NCBI RefSeq assembly: GCF_002234675.1
Contig: NC_019868.2
Span: forward strand, 20,740,743-20,804,742
Reading direction: 5' to 3'
DNA from: Oryzias latipes
Taxonomy: Eukaryota > Chordata > Actinopteri > Beloniformes > Adrianichthyidae
Length of the DNA stretch: 64,000 nucleotides
Below are positions 50,046 to 62,740 of the stretch, piece after piece. A model generated the notes under the pieces. The model did no database searches. It saw nothing but the letters and a program-made list of their open reading frames with translations, and was not told the DNA's origin. Positions within the stretch are counted from its first letter, which is position 1, and each line of letters starts with the position of its first letter. Position numbers and translations under genes: made by a program.

Positions 50046-51540
50046 CTGCAAACAAGCACCGCGTGCTAGCACCTCAACCATAAAGATCTATTTTTGATGA
50101 TTTGTTTATGTTTTTCTGTTGAGGACATTTGGTGAGGCAGTTCCTTCGACAGGAAGAGTGACCAAACTCTGTTCAGGCTCATTCCAGTGTTTTATTGTTG
50201 GCTGTGGATCCACTGTTGTCCTTTTAAACAGTGGTAGCACTTTCTTGACCCGACAGTCTTTAACCCACTGCCTTCTGTGCACAGGAAAGACACCTTCCTG
50301 TTTTTCTGCCCCAGAGTACAAAAACACAATGTGGGGTTGAAACAAGAAGAGAAAAAAATCTGCCTCCCTTCCACGCATACACAGCCAATAAAAATGAGTC
50401 CTTTTGGTAAATCATTATCAATAACAACTATAGTTAGCGTTGATCGAAGCCAAGCCTTTTAGTACTTAAAGTAAATCATCATCTTTACAGCCTTGGGCAT
50501 ATTTTACTTTGCTGTTCTGAGAAAAGCCTGTCTTTTACAGATAGAGCTGGAATAGACTGGAACTGCTTTAGAATTGAAGAGGTGAGAATAGGGCAACACC
50601 GTGCACATCCCACCATTGTCCAGCTTCCTACAAGTTTCGGAACCAGAGCTTCCTTGAGGGTCAGTGACAGGCCCATGAAGACGAATGTAGGCGAATTTTT
50701 AAGTAAAGCATCGTGCCTTTTTTCAGAAACAGAAATTGGCCATACAGAACAATGTACAGATTCATATGACCCTCATTTGTAGTTGTAAAGGTTGAAATGG
50801 TAACTTTCTTTTGAATCGGCATCTTTCGAACATTTGTGCTCATGTTTATTGAAATAATTTTAATAGTTTTACCTGCTTTTGGTATGTACAAATATTCATT
50901 ACATTTATATTAAAGAAATTGGTAAAGATACAAAAAATCTACATATTTTGAATTGTTATTTTCTGTTCAACTCTGATTGTATTTCATGATTGAACTGCTG
51001 GATTCTTGGCCGAGGCTTTGAGCAAAATAATTTCTTGATCAACTAAGAAAACATACTTTTTTGAATTGAATAGTAATAATTGTTTTTTCATTAGTAAATA
51101 TTAATTTTAACAGACTTCTAGTGAGTTTCTTTGGCTGAATAATGTATTCAAACTTTGGCTGGATGTTATACCGCTTTAATGAATCCTTTACTGCCTTTAA
51201 AGCTCCAAATCTAACCTCTGAGCCATGTCACAAGACTGTTCATCTATTATCAGTAAAATCTATGGAGAACATATTTTATTTTATTTTTTTTAACTCCAGG
51301 CAAAGTACAGTGAAGTTGGTGTTCTAATAGGATATCTCCTCCAAATCGAAAATCAAATTAACAAAATTACTTACATTAATCTACCAGCAGAGGGCAGCAT
51401 CTTAACAGTTTTAGCAGCAAGCCCACGTCAGCAGACTGAAATTATTATTAAGTTATTAAAAGCTATTTTATACATTTCTTTTTCTAATGAGTTTCTTAAA
51501 GATTAGAAGCTAACACCTAGTTGTTCTTTTTAAATGTAAA

Positions 51541-51562
51541 AAAACAAACAAACAAACAAACA
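51541..51562. repeat. (AAAC)n simple repeat
   Basis: Five units of AAAC in tandem. Confidence 0.85.
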
Positions 51563-52235
51563 ATCAGACAAAACAGAAAACAAAAAGAATTAACACACAA
51601 GAAAACTGTTAAAGGTAAATCATTACTAATTACAATCAATCTCAAACAAATTAGATTACTAATAATCTATTAATGCCTCAGATATTACAGTATTTATAGA
51701 CTTTTTAATGCCCCTAGCAGAAATAGATGAAACAGTTAAAAAAGTCACACCTATGGGACGAAAATGAAACAGGAAATAGATTTGTTTCACAAAGAAACAA
51801 CAAAAAAACATAAAAAGCAGTCGGAAAATTTGATTAAATAAAGAAATGCAGTGTACTAAATGAAACAGATCAAATTAAACAGCCAATGTTAGCACCTTCT
51901 AAGAAGCACTTGCGAAATGATATGTGTGGTTCTTGAATAGGGGTACTTGGACTCCTCAAAATAATATAAATGTGGTAATTAAGACTAAAAATAAAAGCAG
52001 TGAAACTACCATGGATACAAGAAATAAAAGTAAAAAAATTAAGTTATACAGTTGATGTTTTTTAAATATATAAAAAACAAAACACGATCCTAGGGCCTCA
52101 TTGATAACATTTTAAGTGTTATGATTTCCAACCTTCAATGGAAAGTCAAAAAATATATATTTAGCCCAAAAACAATATTTTAGGCAAAGAGAACACGCCC
52201 TGCGATTGATTGGCAAATCTTCCAGGGTGTAAACT

Positions 52236-52312
52236 GCTTTTGCTCAACAGTGGTTGGGATTGGATCCAGCAACCCCGCAACCCCAAAAACTGGTTTAGCA
52301 AATGGATGGATG
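52236..52312 (+). repeat. SINE-like tail fragment
   Basis: 'TGGGATTGGATCCAGCAACC' and the end 'GCAAATGGATGGATGGG' match the tail of the element at 59123-59440 and similar fish repeats. Only the tail is present. Confidence 0.5.
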
Positions 52313-53100
52313 GGTGATGGTGACATGCCTTTTTTTTCCCCAACCCAAAATGTCTTCTGCTATTATTCAACGTTTTTTCATTATTTATTACTGTTGCTAT
52401 TGTCCAAACTTTTAATCGTTCAGATGCTGCTAATCCTTTAAAACTTTAATTCTAATGTTTTCTGGTGGTTTCAATGTCCAGGCTTTCAGTGTTTCTGTCA
52501 AGTTCTATAACTGCCAAAGTATTTAACCCCATATAACCATTTGCATCATATTTGATCCACACATTTCTGAGATCCCTATCTCAATAGCATAATTTAAACT
52601 TTCTTTACAAACCCATTATAAATGACTTGGTTCGTGTTTTCAGCCCTGTAGTGCATTATTGGCGGTGGAAGAGCCTCTCTGCTCATTTCAAATTCTGTTT
52701 CCCTGAAATCTCAAAAACACTTTTGGCAGGAAAGGTTTGTTGATTTTCAAAACTTTCTGTTGAGAATAGCAAATCTATTGTTATTTATTTTATTAAATGA
52801 GTGCTTTCCGTATTGACATATTGGAACATTGGTTGATAATTAATTCTTTACATTGATTTGCGCCAATGTAAAAACGTCTTTATTATATTTTAGACACTTC
52901 TTAAATAAGGTTATATTTCCCCCCGAAATTCTTGTCAATATTTCTGCATTGTTGTGAGGAAAAACACACCAAATATCCCAACATATAATAAATGACACTA
53001 GTAATATCTCATAAAAATTGTGTTGTATTTTTTTCTGTGTGGATTTTCTTGAAGAGTTTAAAAAAATGTCAATTACCCTCCCCGCCCCTTAATTCTTTTT

Positions 53101-53631
53101 TATGTGTAGTGGGGTTAACAGGGTTAAAGAAGTTTCAAACAGCAATTGATACGGTTTCCAGTTTTCACGGATGTATTTTATTTTGAAAGAAATGAGCCCG
53201 GGAGCATCCGGCGGCTGCATTGACAGCGCGAGGCGGCTGTGGAGGATCAGAATGAAAAGGTGGAATCCAAGTGAGCGACGTCGTATTTCTGTTCCACCCC
53301 CCACCCCCCACCCCCCCGGTTTCACTTCATAAACAGACGAGCGGATGAGCAAGCAATAGAGTTTTATTCCGGACCCTGCCGCTGAAAACATCATTTCCTC
53401 TTCTTCTGTTCCCTTATTCTTATTATTTTTCTTTCTTTAATCCCTGCATCCACCCAGACCTTCCCATGAATTGGACTGGAAGCAGTCAGGAAGAGAGGAG
53501 CATCCTTTGCTTTGCCCGGACATCGTTTTTCATTAATACTATTTCGATTTAGGAAACAAAGCTGATGGTGTCCTCTATGGGATTCTTATCGACCAGGTAG
53601 CTTTGTTTTGGAGAAGAAGACATTGGACATC
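53101..53631 (+). promoter_or_regulatory. ablim3: Probable ablim3 promoter and 5' UTR exon
   Basis: 53190-53350 is clearly richer in CpG than its surroundings ('GGAGCATCCGGCGGCTGCAT', 'GACAGCGCGAGGCGGCTG'), with a C-rich run at 53296-53320. This fits a CpG-type promoter or first exon. The leader would run to the ATG at 53632. An earlier ATG at 53565 opens a frame of about ten codons that stops before it. The transcription start is not defined. Confidence 0.5.
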
Positions 53632-53644
53632 ATGAGTTCCAGTG
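53632..53644 (+). CDS. ablim3: Candidate ablim3 first coding exon (13 nt, partial gene)
   Basis: ATG AGT TCC AGT G is followed by GTAAGTG, a near-ideal donor, so the exon would encode MSSS plus one base of the next codon. The gene name rests on synteny: ABLIM3 lies head to head with SH3TC2 in human, on this strand. ABLIM family proteins carry short variable N-termini before four LIM domains and a villin headpiece. None of those domains is inside the window. The remainder must lie beyond 64,000, or the exon belongs to another gene. Confidence 0.45.
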
Positions 53645-54597
53645 GTAAGTGAAGTGATTGTTGTTGAGCGCGCTTTATCTTTCAGAAGTGCACTAAAAAT
53701 CCATAAGAATTCTTTCAGGGAAAATGCAAAGTACCAATTTTCAATTTCAATATTTATTTCTTCCCTTGCATGCAAGTGTTTATTAACTATATTGAAGATT
53801 GAACAGATTTATGGGGGTTAAAGCTAAATATATCAAGAGGAACATTATATTTTAAGATTCTTATCAGCATGTTACTTCTGCTCCTAGTGACTTTATTTTG
53901 ACACTTTAGGGTCTTCATCACAACTCTTAGCTGCTCTTAGCCCACCCGTCCTCAAACCTGTACATTGTAGGAGCAGAGTCCTCATTTGATGGGAAGCCTC
54001 TGACCTTCCAGCTGTGCAGATTTGTGATGCAGCACATGACAAACAAACCTGACAGCGAGCCTGGGGGCTTCTGTCACTGTTCCCCTAGAATGGCTCAGGG
54101 ACAATCATAATACGGAGCTGACCTTGTGTCAGCTGACTCTGATCCTCTGTCAGCTGAATCAGGGCTTTCCTGCATTCATCTGTGTGCACGCCTTTACTTT
54201 GTTATGTAGATGTCCGGGTGTTGATGTTTTGGTTTTTAAATTCTTTGCAGCTTAGCTGTCCGTCTGTACTGCTGGGAGGACTTGATCTACACCTGGTTAC
54301 TTAGGGGACTGATGGCGTCAGGCACTTCCTGTCCGCCCTTGAGCTCGCCGGGATGCTCCATCTATGTATGCTTATTGTATAATTGAAATAGTATGACCAC
54401 ATCTGTAGTCGAGCTCATTTGACAACGAGGGCGGAGGGGTAGCACAGACGGCCAGCTTGGTTGTAACTACAAAGTCCCTGGGAATCAGAAGCATGTGGTC
54501 AAACAGGATTGTGCACAGACATGAGGGCAAAGTCAGCATGTGGTATGTGTCGCGCTCAAACTTACGGTTTGCTTGTAAGGCTGAAGTTAATAACATG

Positions 54598-54620
54598 CGT
54601 GTGTGTGTGTGCGTGTGTGT
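54598..54620. repeat. (GT)n microsatellite, interrupted
   Basis: GT repeat with one GC interruption in the middle. Confidence 0.85.
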
Positions 54621-56104
54621 TCACACCTCTCAGGTCGGTGCATGAACTTTGGTCTTCCAACACTGCAGGCATGAGGGGACCTTTTCCAGTTTTTAGACCA
54701 CGTTTGCTCATGCTCAGTCATGACTGGGCCTGTAAAGCTGCACTCTGAGCAGTTTTTTTTTCCCACTTTTTGGGTGTGATTGCCCAAAGGCTGTTAACAT
54801 GATTTTATCTTAAATGTCTATCTTTACCTTTTAGTTACTTTGCGGTCAGCCGGATTAGTACCACGGTTGTCCAACAAAACGGAAAAACATGTTCTTTTAC
54901 CAAAAAAACAAAACGTTTGAGGATGAGACCCATGAATTTTTACAGAGAATATAAGATTCTGAGTGTTTTTGTGTCAGAGAGGACATGCAGTACAGTGTAG
55001 CTTGTGTGTTTCAAGGGAGCAATAAAACACATGTTGATCAATATACAGATCATTGAGTTCAAGTACCAGAGGGGATCTGCAGAGCCATAAATCACAGGCA
55101 ACACTGACAGGTTTTTCTTTGCTCTTTCTTTTCTGTATTCACAAAAAACGACAAAGAAAATTCAGTTAAAGATACCGGAATTTGAAAAAAAAATATGTAT
55201 ACATTTAAAATTAAATTTATTTGTCTACTTTGAAATTTCTATTATTTCAAACTACTTTTAAAAGTTGTTTAAAATACACAAGTACCAAGAAAACAGCATG
55301 TTTTTGTGTCATTTTGATCAGATATACCTACCAAGATAAAAGCTTTATTTTATAGTATAATAACTAAACTATTTTAATTTACTAATAAATTAATTTGTTA
55401 AAGCAAAGCATATTTTGGCAGACAAATCATTTTATTTTGATAAACTCTTAAAACCCACTTTTTTAAATTTGGCTTTAATACACAAAGAAGTGGTTCCCTC
55501 TCTTACTTTAACCCACCACATTTCAGTTTATTCTTTTATGTAATGTTTTTAGTTTTGTTTCAACAATGTACAATATCCTTGTGCACTTTTTATCAGTTTT
55601 TATCTTATTATTTACGTTTTATTCTCGGTTATGTTACTATACTTCTGGTCTGTGTGGGCAATTTAAGTGCTTTATAAATAAAGTTTATCATTTTTACTAT
55701 ATAACTCTGGAAAAATGAATTTACAGGAGAATGGAGGTTAGGCTGAAGCATTGGGTTCTGATGAATAACCTTTGATATACCTGGATGTAAAGGTAGAAGG
55801 CTAATTAGATGGATGTGTTGATTTTGATCTGGTTTAGTTTAATCACATAACATTTCGTGTGACTAAAGCACAGCTTAAAAAAGTAGATGTTGGGAATTGA
55901 CTCAGTCTTTCGCTATGAAATGTGACATTGATTGATTCTTTTTATGGTCTTTCACTGCACTCTAGAAAACTACTTTGCTTCTTGTTTAATCTTACAATTT
56001 AGCACTTTAGGTTCATATTTGTTCAGATTAGATAACAAGTGATGGGAAAACTCTCTTGTGTTTAAGGAACCGCTGTAATTATGACTATGCATTATTTTGC
56101 CAAA

Positions 56105-56620
56105 ATAAAAAATCTTGTCTTTTCTAAGACAATTTCTGCAGAGCGACATATTTGCTTGGAAATTCACCTCTGAGTTGTGGGCGGGACTGTTGGCACAGTG
56201 CCACCCCACCCCCCTTACCTCCCCATTGCTGAGAGCTCTCTGTTTAGACTCTCTCCCGCTAGCTTACAGCCCCTCACCCCCACAACCAAACAAAAATGAC
56301 GAGCAATGTCGGAGTTGTGTAGGCAAACAGTTTTGATCCAGATACCAGCTCAGACGAGGAAAAACAAAGACGTACACGGATCAATTTGTTTGGAATATAG
56401 CGGAGCGGGGAGCTTACAGATTTGGTCACAAATAAGCTCTTTTTCAAATTGCATATTTTCGTCTGCTCCTGATTCACAATGATTTCAATAAAAAAATAAT
56501 TAGGAATGCAATTTTGAGCTTATATCTCTTTATATACTGTATGTCCTCCATCATCTGAAAAATGCCACAAGAACATCCTCAAAAAACCAAAAACACAATT
56601 TTAACGGAGTGTGTCTTTAA
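56105..56620 (+). mobile_element. Family-A MITE-like element, copy A6
   Basis: Keeps the middle ('AATTTCTGCAGAGCGACATA'), the exon-like block from ATG at about 56297 (MTSNVGVV, stop, then SFDPDTSSDEE) and the 3' end 'ACGGAGTGTGTCTTTAA'. The 5' terminus is not clear. Third copy with the SNxG...F-x-P-D-x-SSDEE pattern. Confidence 0.72.
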
Positions 56621-58290
56621 GCAAAATACCTTCTGGAACATAGTTGAGCTATGTGAGATGCACCTAACAAAACATATACACTACAGCGATGCTTCTACAA
56701 CTCAATAAAAAATTAAAATGGCATTCAGCAGAAAAGTTTTCCAAATGTCTTGAAAAAAATATTAAATCTGTTTGTTTTAAGTCCTTAGATAAGTCCTTAG
56801 TGTTTCAGTCATTGGATTTGATAAGCTTTTGTTTTGTGAATTTTCTTGATCTAGTTACTGTAGATCTGAAAATGCAAAAACAGTTTGATAACTTTGTCAC
56901 GGGTGACTGTATTTTGAAACTAGAAGAGAATTTGATGATCCAGGAGCATAAATGATATGAAAGTCTGTGCTTTGCAACTTAAATGAAAAAATAAAAATAA
57001 AAAAATGTCTCCCTGTTGTTGAGGTAATACTCATCTGCCTCGGTATGATTGCTTAAAACAGCTGGCAATAAAAAAAATGATGATAATAGATGTAACTATT
57101 TTTTAAAAATGCTTAAAAATTGAACAGTGAGAACTGCACTCAAAACTTTATGACAGGTATACGCAGTCAGTACATCATTGTGATGTAAAAATAAGGAAGT
57201 GTAGCAGCTGAGTAGCTCAGTTGTTGGCTAATAAGTTGAGAACTGATAAATTATTTGCTCCTCATCTTCGTCCACAGATGGGCTGCGTAAAATGTAGACC
57301 TAAACAGAACGTGCAGCTGCAGATTCAATGATGGGTTTCTCTTTGTACTGTTTTGTTGTCAGCTGCGCTCCCCTGGTTTTTATGAGGGAATAAACTAGAG
57401 GCAACGGTGGGGAAGGAGGGGAGTCGTATCGTTTATGATTTCTGTGCTCCTGCTTCATCTGGTGCACAGTCCAAAGCAGAGCCAAACGCTATTCATCACT
57501 CCATAATGCCAGGCGCCTCCGCTCAATAACACTGGGAACAAAGGCAGGAGGAGAGTATGCACAGATGCAAACACAGATACTGGGATGTTCCAAGGAATTT
57601 TTATCTGCAGTCACCAACAACTGGCATCAATTTGGGGAAAAAAAATGTGTATTTTGGTTCATCTTTGACAGTGGTGTACACTGCTCATTAATAACCTGGA
57701 AAACAAACAACAGAGATGGCATGGAACCAAAATGTGTTTGTCTTTGTAAACTCTAAGCTTAGTTTGTTAAATTGAATAAATAACTGATTTGGTGCTAAAG
57801 CTCTGCTCTGTCCTTGAGGACCCAGCCTGTTTTAATGACCTTGGCTTCTGGAAGGACTTGGTGATCAGACAAACCCTCTTCTCTTTATCTGTGGAGTGTT
57901 TGTGTCACTCCTGTACAAAAAAATGGCTGTTTCCAGCCCAAGACCTGATGGAGATGATGATAGATAAAGAAAATGGGATTGGGGGAAGTCACAAAGTGCC
58001 CCAATCGATGGCTGCCTCAGATTTAGAGCAGATAATAGAGATGTTCATTGTGGAGAGACTTAGTATGAAAACTCCAGTCTTTGGTGAATAAAAAGTGTTT
58101 TTTGCTCATTTTTACTGAGCCTACTGACTCTGAAAATGTTCTAAGTGAGCAATGGTTGAAGATATGCAGTCCACAGCAGAAAAAAAGATCAGTTTGGGAC
58201 ATTTTACTGCTCCAGCTGGTCTTGGAAAACCCTTTCAGGATATCCACGCCAGATGAGATTCATGATATTTATAGGTTTTTAGTCAGTTAA

Positions 58291-58353
58291 CCCTTGTGCT
58301 ATCTTAGATGACCCCACCCTTACATTGACGTGTTATTCCTACCATGACAAAGC
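58291..58353 (+). mobile_element. piggyBac-like MITE, copy P4 (5' fragment)
   Basis: TTAA at 58287-58290, then CCCTTGTGCTATCTTAG and the next 45 bases of the element. It breaks off after 'ACCATGACAAAG'. The rest is missing. Confidence 0.75.
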
Positions 58354-58706
58354 TGACAGTGTTTAGTCATTTATATTTACGGCAAAAGTATTGGTAATTG
58401 ATGGGGGGGTGGGGATTATCCTCCTTTTTAAAACCATTCATTATTAGGAGAATCTGCAAAAGCTCTAAATAAGATGAAGATTTTTAAAGATGTGATTGAA
58501 TATTTAGGTCATATATCAATATTAAAAGAAGTTTAAACGTAAAAATTTAAAGGAAAATTATAAACATCCATATTTTAAAAAACTTCATAAACTTTAACTC
58601 TTAAACCCCTTTTTCAGCCTTAACTTTTTTCATACCAGCTACATTTTAAATGAACAGAGTTGAATTTAAGCCTTTTTTAATCTGTTTTATAAATAGATAA
58701 AGATAT

Positions 58707-59075
58707 AAAAACCCACTTTGATGAAAGTGTTTTTTTTGTGTCTTTAACATGTTGTGGCATTTTTCTGATGATGTAGGACATGAATTCAGAAAAATAATCT
58801 AGTCATTTCTATCAATACTTGCCTTATAATTAAGAATGAATTAAGATTTTTTTTTAAATATCTGCGTATTTCTTTATTTAAATTGTTGTGAATCAGGAAT
58901 AGATGAAAAAAGAGTCTATTTGTTATGTAGAAAATATGCAGGGCGGGCCACAAGCTTCCACTGGTCCCGCCTTCAACTCAGAAACAAATTTTTAATGAAC
59001 TACTGCGGCTTTGCAAAACACCAGTTTGGGAATGCTTTTACAATAAATCAAAAGATGACCGGAATGGGACTTTAA
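58707..59075 (-). mobile_element. Family-A MITE-like element, copy A7 (internal deletion)
   Basis: Reverse copy. The right end GGAATGGGACTTTAA is the outer terminus. The left has 'CATGTTGTGGCATTTTTCTGA' and 'CCACAAGCTTCC'. The exon-like block itself is deleted. Confidence 0.7.
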
Positions 59076-59122
59076 AATATTGATTCTTTTAAAAATGTAA
59101 TGAGATATAATGAGTATAATGA

Positions 59123-59440
59123 GGGCTGCACAGTGGCGCAGTGGTTAGCGCTCTTGCCTCACAGCAAGAAGGCCCCCAGTTCAAGTCCCAGCTGGGGGAC
59201 ATGAATGCATGGGTTCTCTCTGGGATCTCCAGCTTCCTCCCACCATCCAAAAACATGCTTCATAGGTTAATTGGCAACTCTAAATTGTCCATGAGTGTGA
59301 GAGTGAATGGGTGTGTGATTGTGGACATTCTAGCCTGTGACAGACTGGCATCCCCTGCCTTCACCCACAAGTGGCCCGGATAGGCTCCGGCAGCCTCATT
59401 ACCCCAAAAGGGACCAAACGGAATAGAAAATGAATGAATG
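59123..59440 (+). mobile_element. tRNA-headed SINE-like element
   Basis: About 318 bp. The head has a polymerase III A box (TGGCGCAGTGG, about 59133-59143) and a B box (GTTCAAGTCC, about 59179-59188) at normal tRNA spacing. The body carries the fish-wide motif 'CCTCCCACCATCCAAAAACA' and 'GGTTAATTGGCAACTCTAAA'. The tail is 'GGATAGGCTCCGGCAGCC' followed by an ATGAATGA-type run. No reading frame matters. The tail fragments at 25276, 41496, 52236, 61799 and 62567 belong to the same or a related family. No clean target duplication was seen. Confidence 0.7.
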
Positions 59441-60684
59441 AGATATGAGTTACTATGAATGTGGATATAGTTTTTTTTGTATTACAGCAAGATGTTAATC
59501 TTTGGTTAGGTTCTGGGCCGATGACGTCTTGTGTGCTTGGGATGAATTCGGACCATAAACCCCAGAGCCTACACGCTGATGGTGCTTGGAGACCAGACCG
59601 TTCTAAAACATCGCTGGGTGGAGAAGCGCTGGTGAATCGTCAAAAAGGCAGAGAGAGACAACCTTTCGTGAATTTAAAGACAACAATATTTTTGTGATTA
59701 GCTGAAAAGAAGGCGGGCTGTTTAGCTACTGGTTCAAAGTGAAAGACTAATTGAGGATGGTGTGCAGAGGGATGTAACAACCCAGCATATCTATAAGTAA
59801 GGTCCAGCTTCCTTATTGAAACTGCCCCAAAGCTTCACGACTATGTTCTTTTGAAATAGCAAAACGGTTATTTTGGAATGTATTTTGTCTATGCACTTTG
59901 GCCAAATACATGCATCCGCATGCCATGATGGGATGCCTCAGCTCAAAAATAAAATAAGTGATTTCAAAACAAATGTATTGACTTTTAAACAAGACTGCAG
60001 TCAGTAAGAAACTTTGAAAAATAGTGTTTTATATATATTGATATACATTAGATGAGTAGAAACTAGAAAAACAATAATAAAAAAAACATTTACTGTTTAG
60101 ACAGAAAATGTAGCATTTTAAGATTTTGGCAATCATTGAAAATACGGAAAGTCTGTTGTACTCCTATACTCATAATTTGGATTCGTCAACACCCAGGATT
60201 CCATTTTGGCTGCACTCCAGGCATGTTGTTCCTCTGAGCTGTCAGGGGAAGGGCAGAAATAGTGCCAGTCCCCTGGGAAGCTACTGGCCTCTCTGACCGG
60301 TGCGCTGCGCTGCTATCAACTGATTGCCGCTGGAGCCGCTCCCCTGAGGCTCTCCGTGCTGATGTGGACTCAGTGGATTACACCTGTAGTCTGGTTGCTA
60401 TCATTAGAGGGATGACTCAACACCTCAGCGTAGGTGGATGTGGTGGGATTTTTAGGATCTCTGTAATGGGTTTGGACACACCAGAGCTTTGTCTCGTCTT
60501 AGAGTGAAAACACAGGCACATTTAGTTACATAATGTATCATCTCATAAGCTGATTATGTTATTGGATTCTTTCTTTTCTTAGCTTTTGTGGTATTCACTT
60601 TCAAAAAACGGAAGAAGCATCATGTACATACAAAAAGATTCATTGTCTTATAGTTAAAAACCGTATGATTGGACCCCTTACCCA

Positions 60685-60960
60685 TTTTTGTTCCACTGGT
60701 TGTGTTAGGTTGGGGTTGTGAGGGGCTGTGAGCTAATGGGAGAGAGTGTAAACAAAGGGATGAGGGGAAATTAGGGTAGGCTCAACTTTGCACAAACACT
60801 TCCAGCCAAAACAAAATTCTGATAAACTCCTGTCACTCTGCAGAAACTATGTAAACAACACAGATTTTTTGATTCAGGCTAAAAATGGCATAATTATAAT
60901 TAAAAGACCACTGGAAATGCCTTTAAAAGCAGATCAAAAGATGAATGTAGTGGGACTTTG
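60685..60960 (-). mobile_element. Family-A MITE-like element, copy A8 (partial)
   Basis: Reverse copy of the outer half: right end 'TGTAGTGGGACTTTG', then 'CTTTAAAAGCAGATCAAAAG', and at the left 'GTTGTGAGGGGCTGTGAGCT', which mirrors 'AGCTTGCAGCCCCTCAAAAC' in A2. The exon-like core and 3' end are missing. Confidence 0.7.
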
Positions 60961-61798
60961 ATGCAAACTAATGTTTTTACGACTGCATGCTCAATAAACA
61001 CTCATTTTGTCATTCCCGGGCTGTTTCGATCAATGTTTTCATTTTAGTTTTTAAAAGAGAAGCATAAACGTTTTTTAGAGAATTTCATTTAGAGCCGTGG
61101 CTGGTGTTCATCAGGCAGGTTAATGGGTCTCAGCGGTCCTGCCAGCATTGTGTGTGAAACAATGAACTAACTGAGACATAAGTGTGGGAGACGGCGAGCG
61201 GAAAAAGATCATTCTTGCCTACTTCTTGTGCTCACACTCCTGTCTTGAACAGGAAAATAAACAACCTACGTAGTGCAAATATTTTCTCATCCATCTGTGG
61301 ATTTATGCCCTCATTGCTACATCAATTTCTCACACTAAAGGTATAATAAATAACAGTTACATCAGACTACTTCATAGTGTAAGTGTATCACACAGACTGC
61401 CCCTAACTTCAGTGATCCAACAAATACAAATCAGATTCTTTTTTTATTTGATTATTTTTTCAGCGATCATAAGTGTCAGAAACATCAACTTTAGTACAGT
61501 TTTACCCCTGGTGTTTAAAGGTAAAGTGTAATGGATTTGGACTCGGCAAACTACTTTTAAGGTGCATTCGCCTATCTCTAAATTTAATACTGATGCTCTA
61601 AAACTGATCGACCAGTTGCCAGTTTACTCCGTTTAAACAGCTCTGCAGAAAAAAAATGCTCAACTGTTAATTTCAGATTGTGCGGAGATGCAGCCTGAAT
61701 GCAGTAGTACCAGATGGGTCTGATCAAAAAGTATTTTTCTGCTTTTGCCATTTACAGAATTAACTGTACATTTTTACAAAGTTAAAAAATCGGGAACA

Positions 61799-61990
61799 TC
61801 CATCCGTCCATCCATTTTCTGAATTTGTTAAATCCAATTTGTGGCTACAAAGAAGCTGGGGCCAACCCAACTACTGTTGGCAAAGGTGGGGGACAGATTG
61901 CCAGTCTGTTGCAGGGCCACACACGCACACACTCGCTCACACACCCATTCACATCTAAGGATCATCAATTAAGGTCATCAATTAACCTAC
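61799..61990 (-). repeat. SINE-like 3' fragment
   Basis: 'CATCCATCCGTCCATCCATT' through 'CACACACCCATTCACATCTA', the reverse of the tail and body of the 59123 family. It is interrupted at its right by a hAT-like fragment. Confidence 0.55.
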
Positions 61991-61996
61991 AAAGGA

Positions 61997-62431
61997 GGCC
62001 TGCACGATATGAGGAAAACCTGCGCTTTGCGATATTGGTGATCAACATTGTGATAACGATATAACTTGCAATACATGAACAAATAGCAAAAGAACCAAAA
62101 ACATCAATTCCATTTCACTGCAAAAGTTTAATTTAAATAAGAGTCAACATAGCTTAAATCATACTCCAAATGACCCTTGTCTACATGGGAGGCAAACATC
62201 TAACATAAAAGAGCCTCATCCGATTGGTCAACAATGTGAAGGGGTCCATGCAATTGATCAAATGCGTTAGATTTGTGAAATACTTGACGCTGTCATAAGA
62301 TTGTTGTTAAGGTAACCATTTTTGCAATTTTCACAGTCTTTTGCGATATTCGCGTTACACAGCTTCATATCACGATAACGATAAATTTTCTGTAAGGCAA
62401 AAGTGCAAACCACTCCCCCACAGTGCAGCCC
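61997..62431. mobile_element. hAT-like non-autonomous element (tentative)
   Basis: Left end GGCCTGCACGATATGAGG and right end CAGTGCAGCCC give inverted GGSCTGCAC termini. Inside, 'GATATTGGTGATCAACATTG' and 'CATATCACGATAACGATAAA' are opposed. The pattern resembles fish elements starting GGGCTGCACGATA. No 8-bp duplication is visible, so borders and class are uncertain. Confidence 0.4.
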
Positions 62432-62566
62432 ACATAATTAGCCAACAATACTAATTCACTACAGGACTGCACACAATTTACATAAATATCTAAGTCCTGC
62501 TAAGTGAACATGTTAAAACTAACGTTTCAAATTCCTATTTAAAATGGTTTTGTTTGGGAGCAGTTG

Positions 62567-62740
62567 CCCATCCATCCAATTTATCCACACTCGCACACCC
62601 ACACTCACATGCACACCACACCTAGAGGCAAATTAGAGTCTCCAGTTTACCTGTAAAGCATAATTTGGGAATGTGGGATAAAGCCAGAATGCCTGGAGAA
62701 AACCCACAATGGGGACATGCAAACTCAGAAAAGTTTAAAC
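62567..62740 (-). repeat. SINE-like fragment, second copy
   Basis: 'CCCATCCATCCAATTTATCC' to 'GGGGACATGCAAACTCAGAA' reads, in reverse, as the body of the same fish repeat family. It overlaps in content with the 61799 fragment, so it is a separate copy and not the other half of it. Confidence 0.5.

Larger units (their letters stand above)
44201..53100. other. Interval between divergent sh3tc2 and ablim3
   Basis: No coding exon was found. The longest frame (49487-49921, 144 codons, TTG start) has no recognisable domain. The interval holds a family-C repeat fragment, one family-A copy, microsatellites and a SINE tail, listed separately. Regulatory elements of either gene would lie here. Confidence 0.45.

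Noticed and set aside
58707..59075. Independent small gene suggested by the 'GGGCGGGCCACAAGCTTCC' GC-rich patch
   Set aside because: It is part of a family-A repeat copy in reverse orientation.
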